The notes: generated by a model not told the origin, from the sequence alone. A DNA stretch of 64,000 nt from Shimia sp965227725 (GCF_965227725.1 NZ_CBDDGH010000006.1:62001-126000), one strand, 5' to 3'. Counted from the stretch's first letter, positions 42,004-50,576 are shown. Numbers and translations: made by a program.

Positions 42004-42046
42004 TTGCTCAAAATATCCCGGGGAGTCTGAGGGGCTGGCCCCTCAG
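42004..42046 (-). repeat. Roseobacter-type intergenic palindromic element
   Basis: Minus strand: CTGAGGGG-ccag-CCCCTCAG followed by ACTCCCCGGGATATTTTGAG. This GGGGC...GCCCC hairpin plus CCCCGGGATATTTTG is a form I recall from many Rhodobacteraceae intergenic regions. It lies between the dehydrogenase stop (42060) and the SnoaL start and may reduce read-through. Confidence 0.45.
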
Positions 42047-42059
42047 TCCCAAAACCGCC

Positions 42060-43391
42060 TCACTCGGCGGCGTCACGGTATGGCGCGCCGGTGCCATAGG
42101 GCACGTTGATGCCGCCATAGCGGCGCACCCGGACGTTACATTGCTCCGCATGGCCCACAAAGCCTTCGAGCATACAAAGGCGCGAGCCATATTCGCCAAT
42201 CAGCGTGGCGGCCTCATCTGTGGTGACTTTCTGATAGCTGTGGGTTTTCAGATATTTACCCACCCAAAGCCCCCCAGTATAACGCCCCGCCTTCTTGGTG
42301 GGCAGCGTGTGGTTGGTGCCGATCACCTTGTCCCCGTTGGAGACATTAGTGCGTGCGCCCAGGAACAGCGCGCCGTAGCAGGTCATGTTCTCAAGGAACC
42401 AATCGTCGCGGTCTGTCATCACCTGAACATGCTCAGAGGCGATGTCATCGGCCACCTCAAGCATTTCCTCATAGGTGTCACAGACAATCACCTCACCGTA
42501 TTCATCCCAGCTCACGCGCGCGGTGTCTGCGGTGGGCAGGATCTGCAAGATACGCTCGATCTCCACCAGGGTCTCTTCGGCGAGTTTCTTGCTGTTGGTC
42601 AGCAGCACACAGGGGCTGTTGTAGCCGTGCTCTGCCTGACCCAGCAGGTCAGTGGCGCAAAGCTCGGCGTCTGCGGCGGTTTCATCCGCAATCACCATGG
42701 TCTCGGTTGGACCGGCAAAGAGGTCGATGCCGACGCGGCCAAAGAGCTGGCGCTTGGCTTCGGCCACAAAGGCGTTGCCGGGGCCAACCAGCATGTGCAC
42801 TGGATCAATGGTTTCCGTGCCGATTGCCATTGCACCGATCGCCTGAATGCCGCCCATCACATAGATCTCATGGGCGCCGCCCAGATGCATGGCGGCAATC
42901 ACGGCGGCGTTGGGTTTGCCCTGAAACGGCGGGGTGCAGGCGATGATGCGCGGCACGCCAGCCACAGAGGCGGTGGCCACGGACATATGCGCTGATGCGA
43001 CCATGGGGAATTTGCCGCCGGGCACATAACAGCCCACGGATTGTACCGGGATGTTTTTGTGCCCCAAGATCACGCCCGGCATGGTTTCCACTTCGATGTC
43101 CAGCATGGAATCCCGCTGAGCCTGGGCAAAGTTGCGCACCTGTTCCTGGGCAAATTTGATATCTGCCAACTCACGCTCGGTCAGCGAGGCGATCAGCGCG
43201 TCGATTTCTTCCTGGCTCAGGCGGAAAGAGGTTGGGGAGTAGTTGTCAAATTTCTCAGACAGCTCGCGCACGGCAGCATCGCCGCGGGTTTCAATGTCTT
43301 TGAGCGTGGCTTCGACCACGGCGCGGGTTTTGGCATCATCTTCGGCGCGTTCCGCTTGGTCTTTGCCGCGTTTCAGATACTCGATGGTCAT
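42060..43391 (-). CDS. Histidinol-dehydrogenase-family enzyme, probably sulfopropanediol-dehydrogenase (HpsN)-like
   Basis: 443 residues from the ATG at 43391 with GGGAG 8 nt upstream. HisD-fold features are complete: GAAGGTAIL-like PGGKFPMVASAHM segment, GPTETMVIADE, the zinc ligands in LLGQAEHGYNSP, the catalytic Glu-His in IASEHVQVM, Asp and His in NGDKVIGTNHTLPT, and the C-terminal His in EGFVGHAEQCN. The PGGKFP-x-VASAHMSV loop differs from biosynthetic HisD and resembles HpsN, which oxidises R-2,3-dihydroxypropane-1-sulfonate to sulfolactate in roseobacters. No other his genes are nearby. Two-step NAD-dependent alcohol-to-acid oxidation of a cluster substrate is likely; a sulfonate substrate is inference. 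Confidence 0.82.
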   Translation of the reverse strand: MTIEYLKRGKDQAERAEDDAKTRAVVEATLKDIETRGDAAVRELSEKFDNYSPTSFRLSQEEIDALIASLTERELADIKFAQEQVRNFAQAQRDSMLDIEVETMPGVILGHKNIPVQSVGCYVPGGKFPMVASAHMSVATASVAGVPRIIACTPPFQGKPNAAVIAAMHLGGAHEIYVMGGIQAIGAMAIGTETIDPVHMLVGPGNAFVAEAKRQLFGRVGIDLFAGPTETMVIADETAADAELCATDLLGQAEHGYNSPCVLLTNSKKLAEETLVEIERILQILPTADTARVSWDEYGEVIVCDTYEEMLEVADDIASEHVQVMTDRDDWFLENMTCYGALFLGARTNVSNGDKVIGTNHTLPTKKAGRYTGGLWVGKYLKTHSYQKVTTDEAATLIGEYGSRLCMLEGFVGHAEQCNVRVRRYGGINVPYGTGAPYRDAAE

Positions 43392-43469
43392 CTCAGTGTC
43401 TCCCGCCCCGCAGGATCGGCGGGGCCTCATTCATAGAGTGGGGTCCCGGACTTGCGCCCGGGACATGGT

Positions 43470-44003
43470 TTATTGTGCGTCTGGACGGGGCGCTTCTTTC
43501 TCGCCGCGGTCATAGGCTTCCCAGCCTTCGCCGTTGAAGATGTCGACACCCAGCTGGGCGGCCACATGGGCGAAATCGACGTTCACCCAGTTGTCGACAA
43601 TCTTGCCGTCCACAACCTTCCAGAAATCCATGTAGCGGATTTCGACGCGTTTGCCGGTGGGGGCAATGCCGAGGAATTCACCGGAGTGGGTGGCTTCCTG
43701 ACGGCCGAAGGCCGCAGCCCATTCGCCCATGTACAGACGCGCCTCGTCGATGCAGGTCTTGTCGGAAAACGCGGCCTGAAACGGGCGCTGCCAGTTGTCT
43801 TGAAATTCCTTGAGGCCGGTTTTGGTGCCGCAGCCCTGGTTGCCCATCCAGCGGAAGCCTTGGGTGAAGAATTCGCCGATGTCATCGATGCGGTGGTCGT
43901 TGAGACCATCCACCATGGTTTCGATCACGCGGCGGGTGTCTTCGGTTTTGGACATGTCGGTGTCGCGCGTCAGCACGGCTTGTTCGGGGCGGGAGCCTTT
44001 CAT
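43470..44003 (-). CDS. SnoaL/NTF2-fold protein (single domain)
   Basis: 177 residues; AAAGGAG upstream of ATG 44003. One SnoaL domain: GLNDHRIDDIGEFFTQGFRW, GEFLGIAPTGKRVEIRYMDF and KIVDNWVNVDFAHVAAQLGV. That last block (IV-x-NWV-x-x-D-x-x-x-x-x-x-QLGVDI) is nearly shared with the two-domain paralogues at 40947-41996 and 48672-49694, pointing to domain duplication. Lies 78 nt before the dehydrogenase gene. Confidence 0.85.
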   Translation of the reverse strand: MKGSRPEQAVLTRDTDMSKTEDTRRVIETMVDGLNDHRIDDIGEFFTQGFRWMGNQGCGTKTGLKEFQDNWQRPFQAAFSDKTCIDEARLYMGEWAAAFGRQEATHSGEFLGIAPTGKRVEIRYMDFWKVVDGKIVDNWVNVDFAHVAAQLGVDIFNGEGWEAYDRGEKEAPRPDAQ

Positions 44004-44040
44004 GGGGCGTCTCCTTTAAACATATGGGAAGGGGAGGATA

Positions 44041-44057
44041 GGGGGCGGTACGCCCCC
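44041..44057. terminator. GC-rich hairpin after the importer genes
   Basis: GGGGGCG-gta-CGCCCCC, 74 nt beyond the permease stop and 38 nt before the SnoaL start. No T-tract. It may terminate or attenuate transcription between importer and enzyme genes. Confidence 0.45.
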
Positions 44058-44130
44058 AGAGAGAGGAAATCCCGTGGCATCCTGTTGAGCGCCGGGTGGC
44101 GCGCCATGGCGCTGTGGCGGGCGGTCGCGC

Positions 44131-45015
44131 TCATCCTTTCACGGCCCCTGCGGTCAGGCCGGAGACGATCTGGCGCTGGAAGAACATCACCAGCACAAAG
44201 AGCGGCGCGGTGGCGGAGACCACGGAGGCGACCGCAAACATCACGTTGCCCTCTTCCTGTGTGGAGCCAAGGAAGCCGTAGATGGCGGGCACCATGGTGC
44301 GGTTCTCTTCGCTGAGCAGCATCGAGGTGACCGAGAAGTCATTGTAGGCCAGCAGGAAGGAGAACAGGCCTGTGGTGATGACGCCGGGCCACATCACCGG
44401 GATGATCACATGGCGGAAGGCCTGGAGCTGGTTGCAGCCGTCGACCTTGGCGCTTTCGTCCAGATCCTTGGGAATGTTCAGGAAGAAGGAATGCAGCATC
44501 CAGAGCGTGAAGGGCTGGTTGATGGCCACAAGCACGATGATCGCGGTGGGGATATGGCCCCAGAGGTTCCATTCAAAGAACGGCAGCAGGTAGCCCGACA
44601 CCAGCGTGATGTGCGGCATGGCGCGAAACACCAGCGCGATCATCAGAAGCCAGAAGGAATAGTTGTGCCCCGAGCGCGCCAGCGCGTAGCCGCCCAAGGT
44701 GCCAAAGGTCAGCGAGATGACGACGGTGAAGAACACGATGATGAAAGTGTTGATCGCCGCGCGCCAGAACTCTTCCTGCACCCAAGCGCCTTCATAGCCT
44801 TTGCCGGTGAAGGTGCCGCCGGTTTCAATTAGCGTGCGGGTGCCGGTGAGGGCCTGGGTCCAGTCAGCTTTGGAGAAGAAATCGCCCTGCACTTTGAAAG
44901 AGCCCCAGAGGGTCCAGAGGAAGGGGAAGGAGGCGACAATCACCCAGAGCAGCACAAAGGCTGAGGAGATCACAATCAGGCTGCGGGAGGAGCGGTTTGC
45001 AATGGTGGAGGACAT
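44131..45015 (-). CDS. ABC sugar-type importer permease (MalG-like)
   Basis: 294 residues from the ATG at 45015, which overlaps the previous stop (TGATG). Six membrane segments, the first at FVLLWVIVASFPFLWTLWG. The EAA loop that docks the ATPase is DESAKVDGCNQLQAFRHVIIP near residue 190. The C-terminal YPFVQRYFVRG-like tail appears as FFQRQIVSGLTAGAVKG, typical of MalG-type permeases. Imports a solute delivered by the binding protein encoded at 46123-47358. Confidence 0.93.
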   Translation of the reverse strand: MSSTIANRSSRSLIVISSAFVLLWVIVASFPFLWTLWGSFKVQGDFFSKADWTQALTGTRTLIETGGTFTGKGYEGAWVQEEFWRAAINTFIIVFFTVVISLTFGTLGGYALARSGHNYSFWLLMIALVFRAMPHITLVSGYLLPFFEWNLWGHIPTAIIVLVAINQPFTLWMLHSFFLNIPKDLDESAKVDGCNQLQAFRHVIIPVMWPGVITTGLFSFLLAYNDFSVTSMLLSEENRTMVPAIYGFLGSTQEEGNVMFAVASVVSATAPLFVLVMFFQRQIVSGLTAGAVKG

Positions 45016-46043
45016 CAGACAGCCTTTCCTTTGAAGTCGCGCCATGTGCGCACCAGCACGGGGGCAAGCAGGATGGTGACCCCGATCACGGTCAGCACCG
45101 AGGTGGCGGCGGCGGAGTTGAAGCGGGTGATGTCGCTGCGCATATCCGCAAAGATAATGTAGGAGAGCGAGGGTGCATTGGCTTGGGCTGAGAAGCCCAC
45201 CACCGGTTCAAACACCCTGAAATTGTCCATCAGCTGCATCAGGGAGATAAACACCGCCAGCGGCATCAGATGGGGGATCACCACATAGCGGATCTGTTGC
45301 CATTTGGTGGCCCCGTCGATCATGGCGGCCTCAAGGGAGTCGCTGTTCACGGTCTGAAGCCCTGCGTAGAAGACCACAAAGGCAAAGGGTGCGCCGCTCC
45401 AGATGCCATAGACGATGAGAGTGATCCATGTGAGTGGCGGGGAGGCTTTCAGCGAGAGTTCCGGATCATCAAAGATCCACTGCAGGGATTTGCCGATCAC
45501 CCCTTGGGCGTCGATCATCCAGAACAGGATCAGCGAGCCGATCAGCGGCGTGATGATCATCGGCAGCAGGGAGACAAAAATCGTCGGGCCTTTGAGCGCA
45601 GGCGTGAGGCGGTTCACCCCCAGCGCGATCAGCAGGCCCAGCACGATCACCATCGGCGTGACCACAAAGGTGTAGGTCAGCGTGAAGGCCAGCGCCTTGT
45701 AAAACGGCAGGTTATAGAGCTCGGCGAAGAAGTCTCCGAGGCTTTCGCGATTGGCCCAGGCTTCGGCGATTTCCGCCGATGCGAGGTGGCCGCGGTCAAA
45801 ATAGGTGGCAAGGCCGGCAAACCGCCCAAGCGGCTGCTCGGCGCGCAATTTGGCGGTGGCCTCGGTATCGACAGAGCTTTCCTGCGTACAGCCGAAGGGG
45901 CCGCAGTTTTCGGTCACAACAAGGACCTGCTCATGTTCGATGTGCATGGACTGGACAACCACTGACACCAGTGGGAGCGCAATGAAGAGGATCATCGCCG
46001 CAAGGCTGGGCAGAATGAACCAGAGGAAGGTTTTATGGCGCAT
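45015..46043 (-). CDS. ABC sugar-type importer permease (MalF-like)
   Basis: 342 residues. The first helix (FILPSLAAMILFIALPLVSV) is followed by a ~90-residue periplasmic loop with two Cys in NCGPFGCTQESS, which may form a disulfide. Five more helices follow. EAA loop: SLEAAMIDGATKWQQIRYVVIP near residue 245. Partner of the MalG-like permease (one-base stop/start overlap). Confidence 0.93.
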   Translation of the reverse strand: MRHKTFLWFILPSLAAMILFIALPLVSVVVQSMHIEHEQVLVVTENCGPFGCTQESSVDTEATAKLRAEQPLGRFAGLATYFDRGHLASAEIAEAWANRESLGDFFAELYNLPFYKALAFTLTYTFVVTPMVIVLGLLIALGVNRLTPALKGPTIFVSLLPMIITPLIGSLILFWMIDAQGVIGKSLQWIFDDPELSLKASPPLTWITLIVYGIWSGAPFAFVVFYAGLQTVNSDSLEAAMIDGATKWQQIRYVVIPHLMPLAVFISLMQLMDNFRVFEPVVGFSAQANAPSLSYIIFADMRSDITRFNSAAATSVLTVIGVTILLAPVLVRTWRDFKGKAV

Positions 46044-46122
46044 GTCAGATCGTCCCGTTCACGAAGGGCCAGGGGCGGCAGAACCGGAGGGGAGGGGGCC
46101 GGTTCTGCCAAGGGATGGCTTC

Positions 46123-47358
46123 TTACTGAAGGAAGCCTTTTTCTTTGGCGGCAGAGACATAGGCTGCCTCAACATCGGCCAGAGCCTGCTCAGCAGATTC
46201 AGAGCCTTGCAGGAACTCGGAGAGTTCTGCGCCAAGTGCGGAGTGCATCAGACCCATGAAAGGGATCATCGGGTAAGGCTTGGTGCCGCCGGTGGCGGTT
46301 GCCAGAACACCGGCAGAGGCCGCAGAGGGCTGATAGCCTTCGACAAGCCAGACGGCTGCATCATTGTTGGCTTTCACGTTTTCCTGGCTGATGCCGTTGA
46401 GCATGGCAACAAAGCTGGCTTCGGCGTCCTCATCGCTCACGTTGGCAGCGATGGCAAAGCCGTCCCACCACAGGGAGGAGGCAGGTGTGCTGCCGCCGCC
46501 AACGGTCGGGGAGGAGACCAACACGGTGTTGCTGACGATCTCGTCGGTGGAGCCTTCGGCATCAAGAATACCGGTGCCGCGTGAGCCCCAAAGGTGCGCA
46601 ATCGCCAGATCGCCCGCTTCCCAGGAGGCCTGAACCGCGTTGGAATCAAAGGTCAGGAAATCAGGGTTGGATTGCTCGGTGAGCGACTTGAGCATGTTGA
46701 GCGCGGCCACGCCGGTTTCATTGTTCACATTCGGCTCTGCGGTGCCGGGCTTGAAGAACTCGCCGCCAAAGCCGAGGTACATGTTCACAAACTCTTCGCC
46801 GAGGTTCCAGCCGGTCTGGCTTGTGGTGGCAAAGGGGTGCTCCATCAGGCCTGCGGCTTTGATGGCTTCGCTTGCGGCCACAACATCTTCATAGGTGGTG
46901 GGCACCTCGACGCCAGCTTTCTCAAGGATGTCGGTGCGCACAAACAGGTGCTGGGCATTGGCCATAAACGCCACCGCCATCACTTTGCCATCAACAGTGA
47001 TCAGCTGGTTCTTGGAGATGTTCTGGCCGTGTTTGGCAATCAGATCATCCAGCGGGCGGATCAGGCCTTCGCCGATCAGCGGCACAATCGCGGCGTTCGT
47101 GGTGACCACGGTGGAATATTGCGCCGGATTTGCGGTCAGCGCGGCGATCTGCAGATCGCGGTAATCTTTGTTGAGGTTGCTCTCAACGGTCACGCCGTCA
47201 CCGGCGCATTGCTTGGCACCTTCGGCAACCGCCTGAATGGCGGCAAAGTCATTGCCCAGAATGCTGACGTTGCCGGAGGTCACGCCGCAGCCCGCATAAG
47301 CGGTGGTTCCCATGAACACGGCCGCTGCGCCGAGCATTGAAAGTTTCATCATAGACAT
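46123..47358 (-). CDS. ABC importer extracellular solute-binding protein (family 1)
   Basis: 411 residues. Sec signal peptide MSMMKLSMLGAAAVFMGTTA with cleavage near residue 22 (AYA/GCG). Cluster-B sugar-binding layout: KDYRDLQIAALTANPAQYST near residue 65 and LAIAHLWGSRGTG near residue 260. The mature N-terminus has two Cys (GCGV...KQCAG) that may pair. Captures the substrate in the periplasm. Specificity cannot be read, though family 1 proteins mostly bind sugars, polyols or glycerol phosphates. Confidence 0.92.
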   Translation of the reverse strand: MSMMKLSMLGAAAVFMGTTAYAGCGVTSGNVSILGNDFAAIQAVAEGAKQCAGDGVTVESNLNKDYRDLQIAALTANPAQYSTVVTTNAAIVPLIGEGLIRPLDDLIAKHGQNISKNQLITVDGKVMAVAFMANAQHLFVRTDILEKAGVEVPTTYEDVVAASEAIKAAGLMEHPFATTSQTGWNLGEEFVNMYLGFGGEFFKPGTAEPNVNNETGVAALNMLKSLTEQSNPDFLTFDSNAVQASWEAGDLAIAHLWGSRGTGILDAEGSTDEIVSNTVLVSSPTVGGGSTPASSLWWDGFAIAANVSDEDAEASFVAMLNGISQENVKANNDAAVWLVEGYQPSAASAGVLATATGGTKPYPMIPFMGLMHSALGAELSEFLQGSESAEQALADVEAAYVSAAKEKGFLQ

Positions 47359-47438
47359 TTGTGTCTCCCTGTTTTGGTCAATTGGGGCGCTTTCACCCCG
47401 GTTGGCCTTGGCCGCTTATGCGAAGGCAGAACGCTGGG

Positions 47439-48488
47439 TTAAGATCCCAGTCTTGCGCCATCTTCTGCGTTGAAGAGGTGGCAGATTTCAGTCGGGATGC
47501 TGAGGGAGACCAGATCGCCGATTTCGGCGCGGTAGGTCTTGTCAGCTTTCACGGAAACCAGTGCATCCCCGACACGCACGGAGATCATCGTGGCGTCGCC
47601 AAGAAGCTCCAGCGTATAGATGGGGGCGGTGATCTGGCCTTTGCCGTCGGCAACCGCGGCATCCTCTGCGCGGAAGCCGAGGGTCAGCGGGCCATCAGGG
47701 GCATCAATGCCGGAAATTTCCACATTTTGCGCGCGGAACACGCCGCCTGTGACCTCGCCGTCCATCAGGTTCATGGCCGGAGAGCCGATGAAGCTGGCCA
47801 CAAAGGTGTTGGCGGGGCGGTCATAGATTTCGGTCGGGGAGCCAACCTGCTGCACCACGCCTTTTTTCATCACCACAACGCGGTCGGCCAGTGTCATCGC
47901 TTCGATCTGGTCGTGGGTCACATAGATGGTGGTGGCCTGAAGGTCATGGCTCAGGTTTTTGATCTGGGCGCGGGTGGAGACCCGCAGTTTCGCATCCAGG
48001 TTGGAGAGTGGTTCGTCCATCAGGAAGACTTTGGGCTTGCGCACAATGGCGCGGGCCAAGGCCACGCGCTGACGCTGACCGCCGGAGAGTTCCGCCGGTT
48101 TGCGGTGCAAAAACTCGCCCAGCTCTACGCGCTCTGCGGCCTGCATGACGCGCTCATGATGGGTGGCCGGATCAATGCCGCGCACCTTGAGCGGGAAGCG
48201 GATGTTTTCATAGACGTTCATGTTCGGGTAAAGCGCGTAGCTTTGGAACACCATGGCCACGTCGCGGTCTTTGGGCTCGAGCTCGTTCACGACCGTGTCG
48301 TCGATGCGAATTTCCCCCTCGGTGACATCCTCAAGTCCGGCGATCATCCGCATGGTGGTGGTTTTGCCGCAGCCGGAGGGCCCGAGCAGCACAAGGAACT
48401 CTTTGTCGGCGATGGTGAGGTCGAAGTTGTGAACACCCACAAAAGTGCCCCAGCGCTTGCCCACATTGCGAAGCTGAATTTCGGCCAT
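47439..48488 (-). CDS. ABC importer ATPase (MalK/UgpC family)
   Basis: 349 residues from the ATG at 48488; the longer frame runs through the operators. Walker A GPSGCGKTT at about 37, Q-loop FQSYALYPNM, signature LSGGQRQR at about 135, Walker B VFLMDEPLSNLD, H-loop VTHDQ, then the regulatory OB-type TOBE domain (GFRAEDAAVADG). Energises the importer and is the first gene of the minus-strand operon, directly behind two LacI-type palindromes. Confidence 0.95.
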   Translation of the reverse strand: MAEIQLRNVGKRWGTFVGVHNFDLTIADKEFLVLLGPSGCGKTTTMRMIAGLEDVTEGEIRIDDTVVNELEPKDRDVAMVFQSYALYPNMNVYENIRFPLKVRGIDPATHHERVMQAAERVELGEFLHRKPAELSGGQRQRVALARAIVRKPKVFLMDEPLSNLDAKLRVSTRAQIKNLSHDLQATTIYVTHDQIEAMTLADRVVVMKKGVVQQVGSPTEIYDRPANTFVASFIGSPAMNLMDGEVTGGVFRAQNVEISGIDAPDGPLTLGFRAEDAAVADGKGQITAPIYTLELLGDATMISVRVGDALVSVKADKTYRAEIGDLVSLSIPTEICHLFNAEDGARLGS

Positions 48489-48526
48489 TTTGGTCCCCCG
48501 AGCAGCATCCGGTTGATCCAGATGCG

Positions 48527-48546
48527 TTTTGCATACGTTTGCAAAA
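48527..48546. promoter_or_regulatory. LacI-type operator O1 (imperfect palindrome)
   Basis: TTTTGCATACGTTTGCAAAA, a near copy of the perfect operator 54 bp away (one substitution in each arm region). 39 nt before the ATPase start, so binding here would block the minus-strand importer promoter. Confidence 0.75.
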
Positions 48547-48579
48547 TGGTAGTGACGCGGCGTCGGTTTTGGCAAGACA

Positions 48580-48601
48580 TTTTTGCATACGTATGCAAAA
48601 A
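48580..48601. promoter_or_regulatory. LacI-type operator O2 (perfect 22-bp palindrome)
   Basis: Core TTTGCATACGTATGCAAA extended by TT and AA on the two sides: a perfect 22-bp palindrome with the central CG typical of LacI-family operators. Centre 54 bp from O1's centre, about five helical turns, and 71 nt before the plus-strand SnoaL start. Probably bound by the LacI protein at 39146-40183. Confidence 0.8.
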
Positions 48602-48671
48602 TACTTGAAACGACTCCGGAAGCCGCGTTGTTAAATGCGCGGCAAATACATGTTTAATATGGGAAAATCAC

Positions 48672-49694
48672 ATGGGTGATGTTCAAGAGGCCAAGCACAT
48701 TATTCGGGCATTTTATGCCGATCTGGACGCTGCTCCGGCGGAGGGCGCGGCGGAGGTGATGGCCAAATACTGTGATTCTGAGCTGTTGTGGCGTGGATTT
48801 CATCCCTTTGACGAGATCCGAGGCGCGCGCGCCGTGGGCACCAAATTCTGGACCCCGCTGCGCCAGAGCCTGACACGGATGCAGCGCAGGATGGACATCT
48901 TTTTTGCCGCGCAGAACCGGTTTGACGATCAGGGCGGTGTCTGGGTGAGCTCGATGGGGCATCTGATGGGGCTGTTTGATCAGCCGTGGCTGGGCATTGC
49001 TCCCACCGGCAAGATGGCCTTTCTGCGCTATTGCGCCTTTCATCGGGTGTTGGATGGCAAGATTGTCGAGACAGCGATGTACTTCGACATCCCGCATTTG
49101 ATGGTGCAGGCGGGTTTGCAGCCTTTCCCGGAGCAGACCGCTGCGCAACTGGTGCAGCCCGGCCCGCTGACCCATGACGGGTTGCTTTATGAGGCGCAGC
49201 CCGCAGAGGAAGGCACCAAGACTCTGGCGGCGATTGAAGCGATGATTGGCGATTTGGGGCAATGGGACAATCCGCTGCCGCTGGAAGAAGAGCTGGCGCT
49301 GACGTGGCATGACGACATGATCTGGTGGGGGCCAACGGGGATTGGCGCGACCTACACCATTGAACGCTATGCCAAACAGCATTCCGGCCCGTTCCGGGCA
49401 GGCTTCACCGAGCGCTCCAAGACCAATCACATCTGCCGCATGGCGGAAGGGCATTATGGCGGCTTCTTTGGCTGGCCCAATTTCACCGCCGTACCCAGCG
49501 GCGGGTTTATGGGCATGCCCGCAACCGGCAAGGCCGGGGAGTTTCGCGTGATCGACATCTATCGCCGCGAGGGCGACAAGCTGGCGGAGAACTGGATTTT
49601 CATCGATCTGCTGCATTTCTGGAAACAGCAGGGCGTGGATATTCTGGCGCGGACCACCGGCATTTCTGGTACGGGAGCAGCACATGCGGATTGA
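48672..49694 (+). CDS. SnoaL/NTF2-fold protein (two-domain)
   Basis: 340 residues. Two SnoaL halves: residues 1-150 (KHIIRAFYADLDAAPAEGAA, WLGIAPTGKMAFLRYCAFHR, KIVETAMYFDIPHLMVQAGL) and about 190-335 (WHDDMIWWGPTGIGATYTIE, GFMGMPATGKAGEFRVIDIY, KLAENWIFIDLLHFWKQQGV). The halves resemble each other and the minus-strand paralogues. First gene of the divergent plus-strand unit behind the LacI operators. It overlaps the amidohydrolase gene by 11 nt. Confidence 0.87.
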   Translation: MGDVQEAKHIIRAFYADLDAAPAEGAAEVMAKYCDSELLWRGFHPFDEIRGARAVGTKFWTPLRQSLTRMQRRMDIFFAAQNRFDDQGGVWVSSMGHLMGLFDQPWLGIAPTGKMAFLRYCAFHRVLDGKIVETAMYFDIPHLMVQAGLQPFPEQTAAQLVQPGPLTHDGLLYEAQPAEEGTKTLAAIEAMIGDLGQWDNPLPLEEELALTWHDDMIWWGPTGIGATYTIERYAKQHSGPFRAGFTERSKTNHICRMAEGHYGGFFGWPNFTAVPSGGFMGMPATGKAGEFRVIDIYRREGDKLAENWIFIDLLHFWKQQGVDILARTTGISGTGAAHAD

Positions 49695-50559
49695 TGCACA
49701 TCACCACCTTTGGGATCTGAAGGCGGTCAGCTATCCGTGGCTGATGGCCAAAGGCGTGGCGCGGTTTTTTGGCGATCCGGCCCCGATCCAGCGGGACTAC
49801 CTGATCGCGGAGTTTCGCGAAGATGCGGCGGCGCAGGGTTTTGCTGGCTCGGTGCATATTCAGGTGGGGGCCGAGGATGGTCTGGCAGAGGCGCGCTGGG
49901 TGCAGACCGTGGCAGAAGAGACGCCGGATTGGCCGATGGCGCAGGTTGTCTTTTGCGATCTGACCGCGCCGGATCTGGACGCGCAGCTGGATGCGTTTCA
50001 GGCGCTTTCGACCGTGCGCGGAGTGCGCCAGATTGTCGGACGCGCGCCCGGTGAGGATGCGGTGACCGGCACCAATGTGCTGCTCGATGATCCGGCGTTT
50101 TTGCGCGGATTACAGATGGCCGGTGCGCGCGGGCTGTCCTTTGATTTGCAGCTGATCCCGGAGCTGATGGAGAAGACTGCGGGGGTGTTGGCGCAGGCCC
50201 CTGAGACGCAGGTGGCGCTTTGTCATGCGGGCAGTCCGCATGACCGCAGTGCGGCCGGTTTGGCACAATGGGCCAAGCAAATGAAGGCGCTTTCCGCGCT
50301 GCCTCAGGTGACGTGCAAGCTTTCGGGGCTGGGCATGTTTGATCACGGCTGGACGGTGGATAGCATCCGCCCGATCGTGGCGGAATGCCTTGCGCAGTTT
50401 GGGGCATCGCGGGTGATGTTTGGGTCAAACTTTCCTGTCGACAGCCTCTCGTCAGACTACGCGACGCTTGCTGACGCCATGCGCGAGTTGGTGCCCGAGG
50501 CGGACCATGAAGAGGTCTTTGGCGGCACGGCGGCAAAGTTTTACAGGATGGGGGCGTGA
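49684..50559 (+). CDS. Amidohydrolase-family (COG3618/lactonase-type) enzyme
   Basis: 291 residues. Metal-site start MRIDAHHHLWDLKAVSYPWL (H-x-H), TIM-barrel segments, a His near CHAGSP on the later strand, and the C-terminal Asp in MFGSNFPVDSLSSDY. This is the amidohydrolase_2 family that includes L-fuconolactonase, L-rhamnono-lactonase and PDC hydrolase. It probably opens a lactone in the cluster's pathway. The start overlaps the SnoaL 3' end, so the two are co-translated. Confidence 0.9.
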   Translation: MRIDAHHHLWDLKAVSYPWLMAKGVARFFGDPAPIQRDYLIAEFREDAAAQGFAGSVHIQVGAEDGLAEARWVQTVAEETPDWPMAQVVFCDLTAPDLDAQLDAFQALSTVRGVRQIVGRAPGEDAVTGTNVLLDDPAFLRGLQMAGARGLSFDLQLIPELMEKTAGVLAQAPETQVALCHAGSPHDRSAAGLAQWAKQMKALSALPQVTCKLSGLGMFDHGWTVDSIRPIVAECLAQFGASRVMFGSNFPVDSLSSDYATLADAMRELVPEADHEEVFGGTAAKFYRMGA

Positions 50560-50576
50560 TCGGGGCGGATCACGCC
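50553..50576. terminator. Bidirectional hairpin between convergent amidohydrolase and sulfotransferase genes
   Basis: GGCGTGATC-ggggcg-GATCACGCC, 9-bp stem spanning the stop codons of both convergent genes, which are only 10 nt apart. No T-run. Confidence 0.5.

Noticed and set aside
40896..42995. 699-codon plus-strand frame
   Set aside because: Spans the antisense of three minus-strand genes with clear SDR, SnoaL and HisD motifs; no recognisable domain.
42060..43391. Biosynthetic histidinol dehydrogenase (hisD)
   Set aside because: No other histidine genes nearby, importer/LacI/SnoaL context, and the PGGKFP...ASAHM loop points to the HpsN-like branch.
47361..48608. 415-codon plus-strand frame over the ABC ATPase and operators
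   Set aside because: The minus strand has complete ATPase motifs, and the frame runs through the operators.
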